Positions 8,808-17,583 of a DNA stretch of 51,172 nt are shown here, one piece after another (position 1 is the first letter of the stretch; every line of letters starts with the position of its first letter). The DNA lies in the NCBI RefSeq assembly GCF_001424875.1, contig NZ_LMCT01000034.1, positions 61,130-112,301 of the forward strand, in the 5' to 3' direction. The notes under the pieces were generated by a model that was not told the origin of the DNA, did no database searches, and worked only from the letters and a program-made list of their open reading frames with translations. The DNA is from Kitasatospora sp. Root107. Its GTDB lineage: Bacteria; Actinomycetota; Actinomycetes; Streptomycetales; Streptomycetaceae. The position numbers and the translations under genes were made by a program.

Positions 8808-9689
8808 ATGACCTCAGTGTCCGCTTCCGACACCACTACGCTGCTAACCGAGGAGTTCGACCGGCCCAGCCGCCAGGAGATGCGGGCGATGGGCAAGACC
8901 GAGGCCCGCGCGCTGAGCGACGCGCTCTTCGAACGACTGGCGGGCCTGGAACGCGAGTCGGCCGCCTACAGCTACGTGCGCGGCACGATCATCGAGCTCA
9001 ACATGCCGCTGGTCCGGTTCGCCGCGGGCGGGTTCCGGCGCGGCGCAGCCGAGTTGGACGACATCCTCCAGGTCGGCACGGTCGGCCTGATCAAGGCCGT
9101 GGACGGCTACGACCACCGGCGCGGCGTGGAGTTCGCCACCTATGCGATCCCGACCATCACCGGCGAGATCAAACGGTTCTTCCGGGACACCAGCTGGCCG
9201 CTGCGGGTGCCGCGCAGTCTCCAGGAGCTCTACCTGCGGGTGGCCCGGTGCTCCGACCGGCTGGAGCAGGGGCTCGGCCGACTGCCGACCCCGGAGGAGA
9301 TCGCCGAGGAGCTCGACCTCGACCCGGCCGAAGTGGCCGCCGGGCTCGGGGTGGGCCGGGTCTACCGGGTCAATTCGCTGGACGCGTTGCGGCCGGACCG
9401 GGAGGACTCGTACGGCAGTGCGCTGTTCGACCGGCTGGGTGCCTGTGACCGCGAGCTCGATCTGGCGGAGTTCCGGGAGGCGGTCCGGCCGCTGCTCAGG
9501 GCGCTGCCGACGCGTGAGCGGACGGTGCTCGCGCTGCGGTTCTGGGGTGGCTGCACGCAGGCGGAGATCGCCGAAGAGATCGGGGTCTCGCAGATGCACG
9601 TGTCACGCCTGCTGGCGGGCATCCTGAACGGTCTGCGCGAGCGGCTGACGGACGAGCCGGCCGGCGATGGCTGTCGCGGTGGTTCGTGA
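8808..9689 (+). CDS. SigB/SigF-type RNA polymerase sigma factor
   Basis: A 293-aa sigma factor of the SigB/F/G group. Region 2 (about 60-125) carries NMPLVRFAAGGF, the core-binding DDILQVGTVGLIKAVDGYD and FATYAIPTITGEIKRFFRD. Region 3 carries RLPTPEEIAEELDL, and region 4 ends in a helix-turn-helix (TQAEIAEEIGVSQMHVSRLL). ATG 8808 gives the usual length. In streptomycetes this group directs stress and differentiation regulons and is controlled by partner switching. The window also encodes an HATPase anti-sigma-like kinase, a SpoIIE phosphatase and a STAS protein. Confidence 0.92.
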   Translation: MTSVSASDTTTLLTEEFDRPSRQEMRAMGKTEARALSDALFERLAGLERESAAYSYVRGTIIELNMPLVRFAAGGFRRGAAELDDILQVGTVGLIKAVDGYDHRRGVEFATYAIPTITGEIKRFFRDTSWPLRVPRSLQELYLRVARCSDRLEQGLGRLPTPEEIAEELDLDPAEVAAGLGVGRVYRVNSLDALRPDREDSYGSALFDRLGACDRELDLAEFREAVRPLLRALPTRERTVLALRFWGGCTQAEIAEEIGVSQMHVSRLLAGILNGLRERLTDEPAGDGCRGGS

Positions 9690-9748
9690 CTTGAACCGGG
9701 GCACGGGATTCCTAAGTTTCAATGCCGGAAAAATTATTCGCTAATCCC

Positions 9749-9777
9749 TTGACCGGTATCGTCGCGAGGTTCACGAT
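9749..9777 (+). promoter_or_regulatory. Candidate promoter for the STAS gene
   Basis: TTGACC (9749-9754) and CACGAT (9772-9777) are separated by 17 bases in a locally AT-rich intergenic stretch upstream of the STAS gene at 9823. The -35 match is good and the -10 match is poor, so this is a suggestion only. Confidence 0.3.
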
Positions 9778-9822
9778 CGAGTCAGAGTTCCACTGCGACC
9801 CGCTCGCGCAAGGGAGCACGCC

Positions 9823-10299
9823 ATGTCCCCATTCGAGCAGCAATCCCATCGACCGCGGCCGGGCGACTCACGGCGATCCGTGGCCCCGCTGACGGCAGTC
9901 CAACGGATCGCGCCGGCCACCACCCTGCGGCTGATGCCCGGGCCTGACCCGGCTCTCGGTGTCGGCACCGTCGCGATCGACGGCGAGCTCGACCAGGACT
10001 GCGCGCAGGCGCTGGGCGCGGCCCTGCGGAGCACCCTCTCGGCCTGCCCCGGCGGGCTCCGGCTCGACCTGGGCCGGGTGACCTTCTGCGACAGCGCGGC
10101 CCTGCACGTGCTGATCCGGATCCGCGCCGAAACCCTCGGGCTCGGGCGGTCCTTCGCGGTGCTGACGGTCAGTCGGCAGCTGGACCGGTTGCTGCGGCTC
10201 ACCGAGACCCGGCGGGTGCTGAGCCCCGCCGACCGGGCGGACGCCGTCCGGTCGGGCGCCGTCCGGCGCGGGCACGCTGCGACGGGTCGGGTTACCTGA
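9823..10299 (+). CDS. STAS-domain anti-sigma factor antagonist
   Basis: A 158-aa protein with a STAS domain at about residues 45-130 (VGTVAIDGELDQDC, then LRLDLGRVTFCDSAALHVLI). The Ser in FCDSAA is the usual phosphorylation site that switches binding to the anti-sigma kinase. An N-terminal disordered stretch of about 35 residues precedes it. It is separated from the sigma factor gene by 133 bases. Its last eight bases overlap the end of the convergent SWIM gene. Confidence 0.85.
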   Translation: MSPFEQQSHRPRPGDSRRSVAPLTAVQRIAPATTLRLMPGPDPALGVGTVAIDGELDQDCAQALGAALRSTLSACPGGLRLDLGRVTFCDSAALHVLIRIRAETLGLGRSFAVLTVSRQLDRLLRLTETRRVLSPADRADAVRSGAVRRGHAATGRVT

Positions 10300-11641
10300 A
10301 CGCGGAGGACGGTTCCGGGTCCAGGGCGGTGGCGAAGGCTGCTGCCGGATCGAGGTCGGCGGGGCCGGCGGGCCACCAGGTGCCGGACTCCTTGCGGTAG
10401 GGGTGCCAGCGGTGGTCCGCACCAAGGCGCAGCTGGGCGAGGCCGCCGGTGGCGGTGAGGCGGTTGCGGGTGGCCCGCAGGGCGGGCGCGCGTTCGCCCT
10501 CCCAGGCCTGCTTCACCGCGTCGCGGGCGGCGGCGAGGTCGTACGGGGCCGGGTCCCAGGGCTGGTTGAGGACCCGCAGGCCCTCCGGGCCGCCGTACTG
10601 CCAGGCGCGTACGGAGCGGGCCAGGTCCGTGGGGTCGAGTCCGGCTGTGCCCGTGAGGCGCGTGACGATGGCGGGTGGGGTTTCGGCTGCGGCGAGGCGG
10701 ATGACGTCCTGGTCGATGTCCAAGGGGTCTGCTGGTGCGGTGTCGGCGTGGGTCGGGGAGAGCGCCTCGGTCAGCAGTCGTACGGCGCGGGCGGCGGCGT
10801 CGGCGGCGAGGAACTCCAGAGCGGCCGGGTCGGGCCCGGTGCCGGGCGCGCCCGAGCCGGTGAGCACGGCGCCGGGGCCGGCGCGATCAACTGCGGGCGG
10901 TGGGCCGGGAAGTGGCGGCACCCCCGCCCTGGCGGCGGCGAAGACGTCCTTGGCGAGTACGGAGGTGGTGGCTGACGGTGCATCAGGGCCACCCGTGGAC
11001 TCCAGGGCGGCCTGCGCGGCGTTGCGTCGCTGGAGCTCGTCCATCAGCTCCTGCTCGCCGCGCCCCCGGAGCAGCAACAGGACGAAGGGGTCCTCGTCGA
11101 GCAGTCGGGCCACCTGGTAGTAGACGGCGGCCGCGTGCTTGCAGGGGTAGCCCCAGTCGGGGCAGGAGCAGGACGGGGTGAGCTCGCTCTGCCGGGGGAG
11201 CAGCCGCACCCCCGCGCGGGCGGCGTCCTCGGCCAGTTCGGCGGGCATGTCCCGGTCGAGCAGGGCCGCGATGTGCCCGGCCTGCCCGGCGGCGGCGTCC
11301 AGCAGCAGTTCCCAGTCGCGCTCGCTCAGCACGGGGATGTCCATCGAGGTCCGGTACGGCGTACGGCGGCTGCCCTGGACCCGGGCGGCCACCCGGCCCG
11401 GGGTCACGGTGATCTCGCCGACGTTGCCCGCCCGGGCGTAGGTGCGGCCCCGGGCGAGGCGGCCGTCGCCGGAGCGCTGCTTGCCCTCCAGCGCCTCGAC
11501 CCAGGCGTTGCCCCACCAGGACTCGGCGAAGGAGCGGCGGCCCCGGGCGGGCGGCAGCGGAGGGAACGTCCTGCTGCGTGCGCTCGGCGGCTTTCGAGCG
11601 CTGGTGGGCTTTCCGGCGGCGGGCTTTCGGGTGGCGGTCAT
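10292..11641 (-). CDS. SWIM zinc-finger protein
   Basis: A 449-aa protein with a SWIM zinc finger near residues 155-170 (CSCPDWGYPCKHAAAVYY, the CxC...CxH pattern). Upstream is the conserved RSFAESWWGNAWVEALE segment seen in bacterial SWIM proteins paired with SNF2 helicases. The middle is Pro/Ala-rich linker, and a C-terminal helical domain follows. The ATG at 11641 overlaps the SNF2 helicase stop by four bases, so the pair is translationally coupled. The role is inferred to be nucleic-acid binding in partnership with the helicase. Confidence 0.88.
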   Translation of the reverse strand: MTATRKPAAGKPTSARKPPSARSRTFPPLPPARGRRSFAESWWGNAWVEALEGKQRSGDGRLARGRTYARAGNVGEITVTPGRVAARVQGSRRTPYRTSMDIPVLSERDWELLLDAAAGQAGHIAALLDRDMPAELAEDAARAGVRLLPRQSELTPSCSCPDWGYPCKHAAAVYYQVARLLDEDPFVLLLLRGRGEQELMDELQRRNAAQAALESTGGPDAPSATTSVLAKDVFAAARAGVPPLPGPPPAVDRAGPGAVLTGSGAPGTGPDPAALEFLAADAAARAVRLLTEALSPTHADTAPADPLDIDQDVIRLAAAETPPAIVTRLTGTAGLDPTDLARSVRAWQYGGPEGLRVLNQPWDPAPYDLAAARDAVKQAWEGERAPALRATRNRLTATGGLAQLRLGADHRWHPYRKESGTWWPAGPADLDPAAAFATALDPEPSSAFR

Positions 11642-14208
11642 GACCGGGCCGCCTTGTGGGCGCGCCGGTCGGTTGTCCGCAGCTCCACCAACTCGGCCAG
11701 CTGCGCATCCGTCAGTTCGGTGAACGCGGCCTCGCCACCGCCCAGTACGGCCTCGGCGAGATCCTTCTTCCGTTTCAGCAGCTCGGCGATCCGGTCCTCC
11801 ACGGTGCCCTCCGCGATCATGCGGTGGACCTGGACCGGCTGGGTCTGGCCGATCCGGTACGCGCGGTCGGTGGCCTGGTCCTCGACGGCCGGGTTCCACC
11901 AGCGGTCGTAGTGGATGACATGGGCGGCCCGGGTGAGGTTGAGGCCGGTACCCGCGGCCTTCAACGACAGGAGGAAGACCGGGACTTCGCCGTCCTGGAA
12001 GCGCCGCACCATCTCCTCGCGCCGCTTGACCGTGGTGCCGCCGTGCAGGAACAGGGCCGGGATCCCGCGCTGCGCGAGGTGGCCCTCGATGATCCTGGCC
12101 ATCGCGACGTACTGGGTGAAGACCAGCGTGGCGTTGCCCTCGGCGAGGATGGTGTCGAGGAGTTCGTCCAGCAGCTCGAGCTTGCCCGACCGCTCGGCGA
12201 CCCGGGCGGGGCTGTCCTCCTTCAGGTACTGCGCCGGGTGGTTGCAGATCTGCTTGAGCCCGGTGAGCAGTTTGACGACCAGTCCGCGCCGCGCGATGCC
12301 CGTGCTGCCCCGGATCTCGGCCAGGGTCTCCCGCACCACGGCCTCGTAGAGCGCGAGCTGCTCCTTCGTCAGCGCAACGACGCGGTCGGTCTCGGTCTTG
12401 GGCGGCAGCTCCGGGGCGATGCCCGGGTCCGACTTCCGTCGGCGCAGCAGGAAGGGACGGACCAGCGACGCGAGGCGCTCGGCGGCCCCGGGGTCGTCGC
12501 CGCGCTCCACCCCTCGGGCATAGCGGTCCCGGAAGGCTTTGAGCGGGCCGAGCAGCCCGGGGGTGGTCCAGTCGAGCAGCGCCCACAGCTCGGAGAGGTT
12601 GTTCTCGACCGGCGTGCCGGTGAGAGCGACCCGGGCCCGGGCCGTGAGGGTGCGCAGCGCTTTGGCGGTGGTGGAGAACGGGTTCTTGACGTGCTGCGCC
12701 TCGTCGGCGACCACCAGCCCCCACGGCCCGGCCGCCTCGAGCCGGGCGGCGTCCCTGCGCATGGTGCCGTACGTGGTGAGCACGAACTCGCCTGCGGCCA
12801 GGCCGTTCAGCTCACGGGCGGTCCCGTGGAAGCGGCGCACGGCGGTGCCGGGAGCGAAACGCTCGATCTCGCGTTGCCAGTTGCCGAGCAGCGAGGTGGG
12901 GCAGACCACCAGGGTGGGGCCGGCCGTGGCGGGATCGGCCTGACGGTGCAGATGTAGGGCGATCAGGGTGATGGTCTTGCCGAGACCCATGTCGTCGGCC
13001 AGGCAGCCGCCGAGGCCGAGGGAGGTCATCCGGTGCAGCCAGCCGAGGCCGCGCAACTGGTAGTCGCGCAAGGTGGCTTGGAGCGCGGCGGGCTGCGGAA
13101 CGGGTTCCCGGCGGGCGGTCGCCTCGGGGTCGGAGAGGCGGTCGCGCAGCTCGGCGAGCCACCCGGCGGAGCGGACCTCGACCAGCTCCCCGTCCACCTC
13201 GGCCGTGCCGGTGAGGGCGGCCGAGAGCGCGTCCAGCGGGGTGAGCAGGCTCTCCTCGTGCGCACGGTCGCGGGCGCGCCGTACGGTCTCGGGGTCGAGC
13301 AGTACCCACTGGTCGCGCAGCCGGACCATCGGACGCTGCGCCTCGGCGAGGCGGTCCAGCTCGGCCCGGGTCAACTCCCGTCCACCGACGGTGAGTTGCC
13401 AACGGAAACCGAGCAGCTTCTCGGCGGAGAGCAGCGACGGCAGATCGGAACCGGCCCGCTCCGCCTCCTCGACCACCACATGCGCGGTCAGCTCGCGGGC
13501 CAGCTCCTTGGGCCAGTGCAGCTGAAGCCCGGCCGCCGCGAGACGCACCGCGGCGTCGCCGAGCAGCTCCTGCACCTCCTCGTCCGACAGCTCCAGCTCG
13601 GCCGGAGCGGCCGCCGTGAGCAACCGGGCCAGCGGCGGCCACACCCGGGCGGCGCGACGCAGCGTCAGCAGCGTGTCGACCTTGGTACGGGGGCCGAAGG
13701 CGTCACCGGCGGCCGCTCGGCCCGCCCAGAGGTCGCCGGCGTCGGTGACCAGGGTGGCGTCACCGAGGCTGTGCAGCTGGACGACGGCGCGGAACGGCAG
13801 GTGCTCGTCCTCGTTCTCCCAACTGTCGTGCCACTCTTCGGAATCGTCCGCTTGGCTTGGCAGCTCAAGGCGCAGTGAGACCCGGACCCCGGCGTCCAGC
13901 CCGGCGGCGATCTCGGCTGCCCATCCGCGCTCCGCGCCTGCTTGCTGAGGGGCGGGGGAGGCCCAGGCCGGGCTGCCCGCCGCGAGGTGCGCGGCCGGGG
14001 TGCGCGGCAGCCCGTCGGCGACCGCGTCCAGGAAGGCGCGCAGCAGCGGTTCGGCCTCGGGGAGTTGCAGCGGTGTACGGTCCGGGAGCGGTATGGCGCG
14101 GGCCTCGGGCGGCATCGCGGCGGCGAGTTCGCGGATCCGCCGGAGGTCGTCCGGTTCCAGCGGCCCGACCCGCCAGGCATCCATGCCGCCCGGGCTGACA
14201 CCGGGCAA
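11638..14208 (-). CDS. SNF2-family DEAD/DEAH helicase (main frame; N-terminus out of frame)
   Basis: This is the helicase body, 856 aa from a TTG at 14208. It contains an N-terminal SNF2-associated bacterial domain, Walker A (DDMGLGKTITLIAL) near residue 406, DEAQ (VVADEAQHVKN) near 500, TGTPVENNLSELW, and the C-terminal helicase lobe with DRWWNPAVEDQATDRAYRIG near 775. The natural start is probably GTG 14519 in another frame (see the next entry), because LLPGVSPGG at the start of this frame is normally internal. It is coupled to the SWIM gene. Such SNF2/SWIM pairs are widespread in actinomycetes and are thought to act on DNA-protein complexes. Confidence 0.9.
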   Translation of the reverse strand: MPGVSPGGMDAWRVGPLEPDDLRRIRELAAAMPPEARAIPLPDRTPLQLPEAEPLLRAFLDAVADGLPRTPAAHLAAGSPAWASPAPQQAGAERGWAAEIAAGLDAGVRVSLRLELPSQADDSEEWHDSWENEDEHLPFRAVVQLHSLGDATLVTDAGDLWAGRAAAGDAFGPRTKVDTLLTLRRAARVWPPLARLLTAAAPAELELSDEEVQELLGDAAVRLAAAGLQLHWPKELARELTAHVVVEEAERAGSDLPSLLSAEKLLGFRWQLTVGGRELTRAELDRLAEAQRPMVRLRDQWVLLDPETVRRARDRAHEESLLTPLDALSAALTGTAEVDGELVEVRSAGWLAELRDRLSDPEATARREPVPQPAALQATLRDYQLRGLGWLHRMTSLGLGGCLADDMGLGKTITLIALHLHRQADPATAGPTLVVCPTSLLGNWQREIERFAPGTAVRRFHGTARELNGLAAGEFVLTTYGTMRRDAARLEAAGPWGLVVADEAQHVKNPFSTTAKALRTLTARARVALTGTPVENNLSELWALLDWTTPGLLGPLKAFRDRYARGVERGDDPGAAERLASLVRPFLLRRRKSDPGIAPELPPKTETDRVVALTKEQLALYEAVVRETLAEIRGSTGIARRGLVVKLLTGLKQICNHPAQYLKEDSPARVAERSGKLELLDELLDTILAEGNATLVFTQYVAMARIIEGHLAQRGIPALFLHGGTTVKRREEMVRRFQDGEVPVFLLSLKAAGTGLNLTRAAHVIHYDRWWNPAVEDQATDRAYRIGQTQPVQVHRMIAEGTVEDRIAELLKRKKDLAEAVLGGGEAAFTELTDAQLAELVELRTTDRRAHKAARS

Positions 14209-14519
14209 CAGCCGTCCCCTCGGGTGAGCGCGGGCAGCGCCTGAGCGACGGTCAGCTCGGTGGCCGGTACGGTGCGACGGCGTGCCGAGGCGCCGTGCGG
14301 GCGGGCCACGGTGAGCTGGGTGACGTCGTCCTGGCGGCCGGGCGGGGCGGCCCCGTCGGGCCGCCAGAACGCCACCCGGCCGAGCCGGGGCGGGTCGGCC
14401 GGGAGGAAGACGGCGGCGCAGGTGCCGAGTGCGGAGAGCTCGGGGAGGGTGAGCGGGGGCGGGCTGTCGGTATCCGCATCGTTGTCGGGTGTCTCGACGA
14501 GGCGGTGCGCGATGGCCAC
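14209..14519 (-). pseudogene. Out-of-frame N-terminus of the SNF2 helicase
   Basis: From GTG 14519 one frame encodes MAIAHRLVETPDND, then LPELSALGTCAAVFLPADP and LGRVAFWRPDG, ending ELTVAQALPALTR. This is recognisable N-terminal sequence of this helicase family. After about 14225 the homology moves to the frame of the main helicase (GRLLPGVSPGG). As I recall it, the family usually has about 25 more residues between these two blocks, which suggests a small out-of-frame deletion rather than a single-base error. Confidence 0.65.
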
Positions 14520-14586
14520 GATGCGTGCTGCTTTCCAGCGGGTCCGAACCGGTCTGTGCCAGTGAGAATACTGGACCGGCGTGGGT

Positions 14587-15216
14587 TCAGTCTGTGCCGA
14601 GGTGGATTGTGGCGCCGTCCGGTGCGGTGTGAACCTTCTGGGCGATCGGCCCGCGGATGCGCATGGCGACGGCGGAGTCCTTGACCGTCAGGTTGTCGAA
14701 CTCGTAGGCACCACCCATGACGAAGAGCTGAAGGGGAATCAGACGCTCACCGGGGCCGAGTGCGCCGTTCTCCTTCTGGAAGGCGTGGGCGAAGGAGTTG
14801 ACCCCGTTGACGTCCGGGTCCTCCAGCAACCACGCGGCCCAGTCCTCGAGGCTGGTGCCGAGCGACGTCACATCAGCGGTCTCCGGATCGAAGCGGACGA
14901 CCTCGGCGCCACCGACAACGGCGAACTGGTTGCCGAAGAGGTCCTGTCCGAAGCAGAACAGATCGTCGGCCAGGCCGGCGTAGGTGTCCTTCCAGACTTC
15001 GTCGGTGTTCCACGACAGCATGTCGGGGCCGAGGCCCTCCTCGCCCACCCGGAAGACCTGGACGCCACCGTTGAAAAGGAAGAATCCGTTGGTCCGGGAG
15101 ATCACCCGGCCGAGTTCGACCAGCGGCCCGTCCTCGACGCCGAAGTCCAGCTCGATCGCCGGCCCCATCGGGCCACGGGCACGGCCGAGCAACTGGTCGA
15201 GCGCGCTCTGCGTCAT
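14587..15216 (-). CDS. SMI1/KNR4 (SUKH) family protein, possible immunity protein
   Basis: A 209-aa protein. Its SUKH-type signature is FFLFNGGVQVFRVG, then LFCFGQDLFGNQFAV, and EVVRFDPETADVTSLG followed by SLEDWAAWLLED. SUKH proteins are common immunity proteins for polymorphic toxins and also occur as orphan housekeeping proteins. ATG 15216 follows GAGGA. It overlaps the stop of a small upstream ORF by four bases, an arrangement resembling a toxin-immunity pair, but no toxin domain is recognisable. Confidence 0.75.
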   Translation of the reverse strand: MTQSALDQLLGRARGPMGPAIELDFGVEDGPLVELGRVISRTNGFFLFNGGVQVFRVGEEGLGPDMLSWNTDEVWKDTYAGLADDLFCFGQDLFGNQFAVVGGAEVVRFDPETADVTSLGTSLEDWAAWLLEDPDVNGVNSFAHAFQKENGALGPGERLIPLQLFVMGGAYEFDNLTVKDSAVAMRIRGPIAQKVHTAPDGATIHLGTD

Positions 15217-15395
15217 GTGTTCCTCTTCTCCGCTTCGGGGCCGATCGGCCGGGTCAGGTAATGCTCTCGTACCCGGTCCGTGGTGATCAGGCGCAGGGTC
15301 GGCTGCAAGACTGGACCGTTCGGGATGGCGTCCCACTTCATGTACGGCCACCACCGGCTGTGGGCCGCCAGCAGCAGCCGTTCGCCGCGAGCCAC
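15213..15395 (-). CDS. Small hypothetical ORF coupled to the SUKH gene
   Basis: A 60-aa frame from GTG 15395, ending in the overlap with the SUKH gene start. It includes ERLLLAAHSRWWPYMKWDAI and DRVREHYLTRPIGPE. The frame remains open with coding-like residues (DYTGWYAVRQDVARG) upstream of this start, back to the end of the DUF2075 gene, so the true N-terminus may be upstream or lost. I do not recognise a family. It may be the conserved tail of a truncated partner protein. Confidence 0.4.
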   Translation of the reverse strand: MARGERLLLAAHSRWWPYMKWDAIPNGPVLQPTLRLITTDRVREHYLTRPIGPEAEKRNT

Positions 15396-15441
15396 GTCCT
15401 GTCTGACGGCGTACCAGCCTGTGTAGTCGCTGTTGTTACTC

Positions 15442-17349
15442 CTACCGCTGCTCGACGCGGTCGGACGGCAGACGGTCGGCAGCCGCCGGTGCTGCCGGAA
15501 CGAGCTCGCGCAGCCGTTCCCGGGTCTCCGCGTCGGTGGAGTAGATCACTGTTCCGATCATGCCCCGGGTGAGCAGGACCTTGTAGGTGTGGCGGATCAG
15601 CCGGTCGACCTCGGCATCAGAAGTCGCCTTGGTGAAGACCGGGTCCTTCGAGGCCGTACGGTCAACCACCCAGTGGTCACCTCGCCACACCAGGTCCGGT
15701 CCGAGGATCACCCCGCTCCAGTCGTACTCGAAGCCCTGAGCCGTGTACACGCAGCCGACCTGCCCGAAGCCCGCCGGATCAGTGGCCCAGAGGGCCGCCG
15801 GCGGAGCGCCGGAGAGCGCGCGGTCGCCCCGGAGGTTCCACGGCCGCTCCCAGCCGCCGATCCGCACGTCCACTGCCAGTGGCTCGCCGGACTTGGGCTC
15901 GGGGCTCCACCGCCAGCAGTATCCGGCGGTCATCCGGGCCCCGTATTCCTCCGCCTGACGCTGCTTCAGGAAGTCCTCCAGCTCGGTGGGGGAGTCCACC
16001 ACGTGCAGGCCCACCAGGCCGTCCGGCTGCCAGTCGGCCGGGCCACCCTCCGTCAGCCCGAGCAGGCGGTTGACCCAGGTGAGGTACGCCTCGCTTCCAC
16101 CGCAGCGGAACTGGTCGTCGAGCCGCACCACGTGGACGCTCAACCCCTTGGCCTCGGCAGCGGCCACGATCTGGGCCTCGGTGCCGAACTCGCCCGGTCG
16201 CACCACCTGGTTCTCGTCCAGCAGGAACACCGGAACACGCGCGGCGTCGAGCAGCTCCTCCACCTGGGCCCGGCCGGTGCGGTGCGCGGCGGGTGTCCAA
16301 CGGGTGCTCGAAGTCTCCCGAATGCGGTGCGCCTCGTCGCAGATGAGCACGTCGAGGGAGTTCTTCTCGATGTCGATGAAGTCGTTGAAGTACTTGAAGA
16401 GCTTCTGCACCGCAGGCTTCCGTGCCCCCGCGACCTTGCGCATGGTCAGGGTGAAGGATCGCGATCCGGTCGCGTGCAGTGCCGAGTGCCCCTGCCGGAA
16501 GAGCTCGCCGAGGAGCGAGAGCGCGATCACGCTCTTGCCCGTCCCCGGACCACCGAGCACGACGACCACCTCCTTGTGGTCGTTACGCCGAGCCCGTTCG
16601 ACCGCGCGGAGCACCAGCTCGTAGGCCAGCTTCTGGGCATCCAGCAGCACGAACTGCTCGCGCTCGCGCACCTCTTCGGCGGCCACCGTCATCAGCTGCT
16701 TCGACGGCACCTTCTTGGCGTTCAACAGCTCGTCAGCGGCCGACGCCCCCGAGGCCTTGCCGAGCAGCGTCTGCAGATGGTCGATCAGGGCGCCTCGGCC
16801 TTCGCGGCTGAACAGTCGGCCATGGCGGTCCTGCCCGACTTCCCGCAGTCCCTGGACACCGGACTCGGTGGCGTTGTGCAGGTACACCACCCCCGAGACC
16901 CGGTGCGGATCATCGGCCACCGCGCCGTTGAACCCCACCAGGTAGTCGCAGTAGCCGCGAACCTGCTCGATCGGGTTCAGCCTGAGGCCGGGGTAGTCGC
17001 CGACCTGACAGAGCGTCGGGGACTCGTCGTCGGGTTCCGCACTGCTCCACTGCTTGAGCTCGACGACCACGTACGAGGGCTCCCCGGTCCGGGGGTGCAC
17101 CCCTGCCAGTACGACGTCCGCTCGCCGGCTGGTCAGGGGCAGCTGGTACTCCAGCAGCACCTCGACGTCATCGAGGCCCGCATCGAGCAACGCGTCGAGG
17201 AGCATCGGGATGCTGCGCTCCCACGACAACGCCTCGGAGGCGCTGGGACGGTAGCCGTGCTGGTGCGCGAAGTTCTCGCTGAGGCGCATGAAGAGGGAGC
17301 CAGCCATCCGCTCGGCGGCGACAGCTTTGGCGGAACCACGGAACAGCAA
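15442..17349 (-). CDS. DUF2075-type nuclease-helicase (PD-(D/E)XK-like N-terminus plus AAA/SF1 ATPase)
   Basis: A 635-aa protein. The N-terminal 180 residues contain RADVVLAGV and SYVVVELKQW, the D...ExK arrangement of a PD-(D/E)XK nuclease core. The ATPase follows, with Walker A VVVLGGPGTGKSVIAL near 265, Walker B DVLICDEAHRIRE near 330, FLLDENQVVRPGE, and a C-terminal helicase motif with TAQGFEYDWSGVI. These features fit DUF2075/Schlafen-group-3-like DNA/RNA helicases, often found in mobile or defence contexts. The TTG start directly abuts a 49-nt hairpin that contains the likely ribosome binding site. An internal ATG near 17307 is an alternative start. Confidence 0.8.
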   Translation of the reverse strand: MLFRGSAKAVAAERMAGSLFMRLSENFAHQHGYRPSASEALSWERSIPMLLDALLDAGLDDVEVLLEYQLPLTSRRADVVLAGVHPRTGEPSYVVVELKQWSSAEPDDESPTLCQVGDYPGLRLNPIEQVRGYCDYLVGFNGAVADDPHRVSGVVYLHNATESGVQGLREVGQDRHGRLFSREGRGALIDHLQTLLGKASGASAADELLNAKKVPSKQLMTVAAEEVREREQFVLLDAQKLAYELVLRAVERARRNDHKEVVVVLGGPGTGKSVIALSLLGELFRQGHSALHATGSRSFTLTMRKVAGARKPAVQKLFKYFNDFIDIEKNSLDVLICDEAHRIRETSSTRWTPAAHRTGRAQVEELLDAARVPVFLLDENQVVRPGEFGTEAQIVAAAEAKGLSVHVVRLDDQFRCGGSEAYLTWVNRLLGLTEGGPADWQPDGLVGLHVVDSPTELEDFLKQRQAEEYGARMTAGYCWRWSPEPKSGEPLAVDVRIGGWERPWNLRGDRALSGAPPAALWATDPAGFGQVGCVYTAQGFEYDWSGVILGPDLVWRGDHWVVDRTASKDPVFTKATSDAEVDRLIRHTYKVLLTRGMIGTVIYSTDAETRERLRELVPAAPAAADRLPSDRVEQR

Positions 17350-17398
17350 GACATGCCCCCAGGCAGCACGAAATGAATCGTGCGGGTGGGGGCATGTC
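17350..17398. promoter_or_regulatory. 49-nt inverted repeat abutting the DUF2075 gene start
   Basis: GACATGCCCCC (17350-17360) pairs perfectly with GGGGGCATGTC (17388-17398), and an inner GCACG/CGTGC helix closes an 8-nt loop. On the minus strand the structure ends exactly before the TTG start codon and would bury the GGGGG ribosome-binding stretch. It could be a translational attenuator, a repressor site or a relic terminator. Confidence 0.6.
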
Positions 17399-17583
17399 CT
17401 GAGGCGGAAGCCCGTCGGGCCGCAATGACGACGAGGGGAAGACTAACGTGTACGACTGACAGGCATCGTGACTTGGGCTCAACTGCCGTCCGGCTCTTGC
17501 CCTGGCCGAACGTCACGCGAAATGCCGGGACAGGGTGTCCGACTCCCGCTGTGAAGTCGCACGCGGCGATGGTGAACCGTCAT

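Noticed and set aside
15433..17376. A 647-aa plus-strand frame opposite the DUF2075 gene
   Set aside because: It is a high-GC antisense shadow with no motifs; the minus-strand gene has clear Walker motifs.
17350..17398. The long inverted repeat as one end of a transposon
   Set aside because: No second copy of the repeat is visible nearby, and the structure is a self-contained hairpin; a regulatory role or relic terminator fits better.
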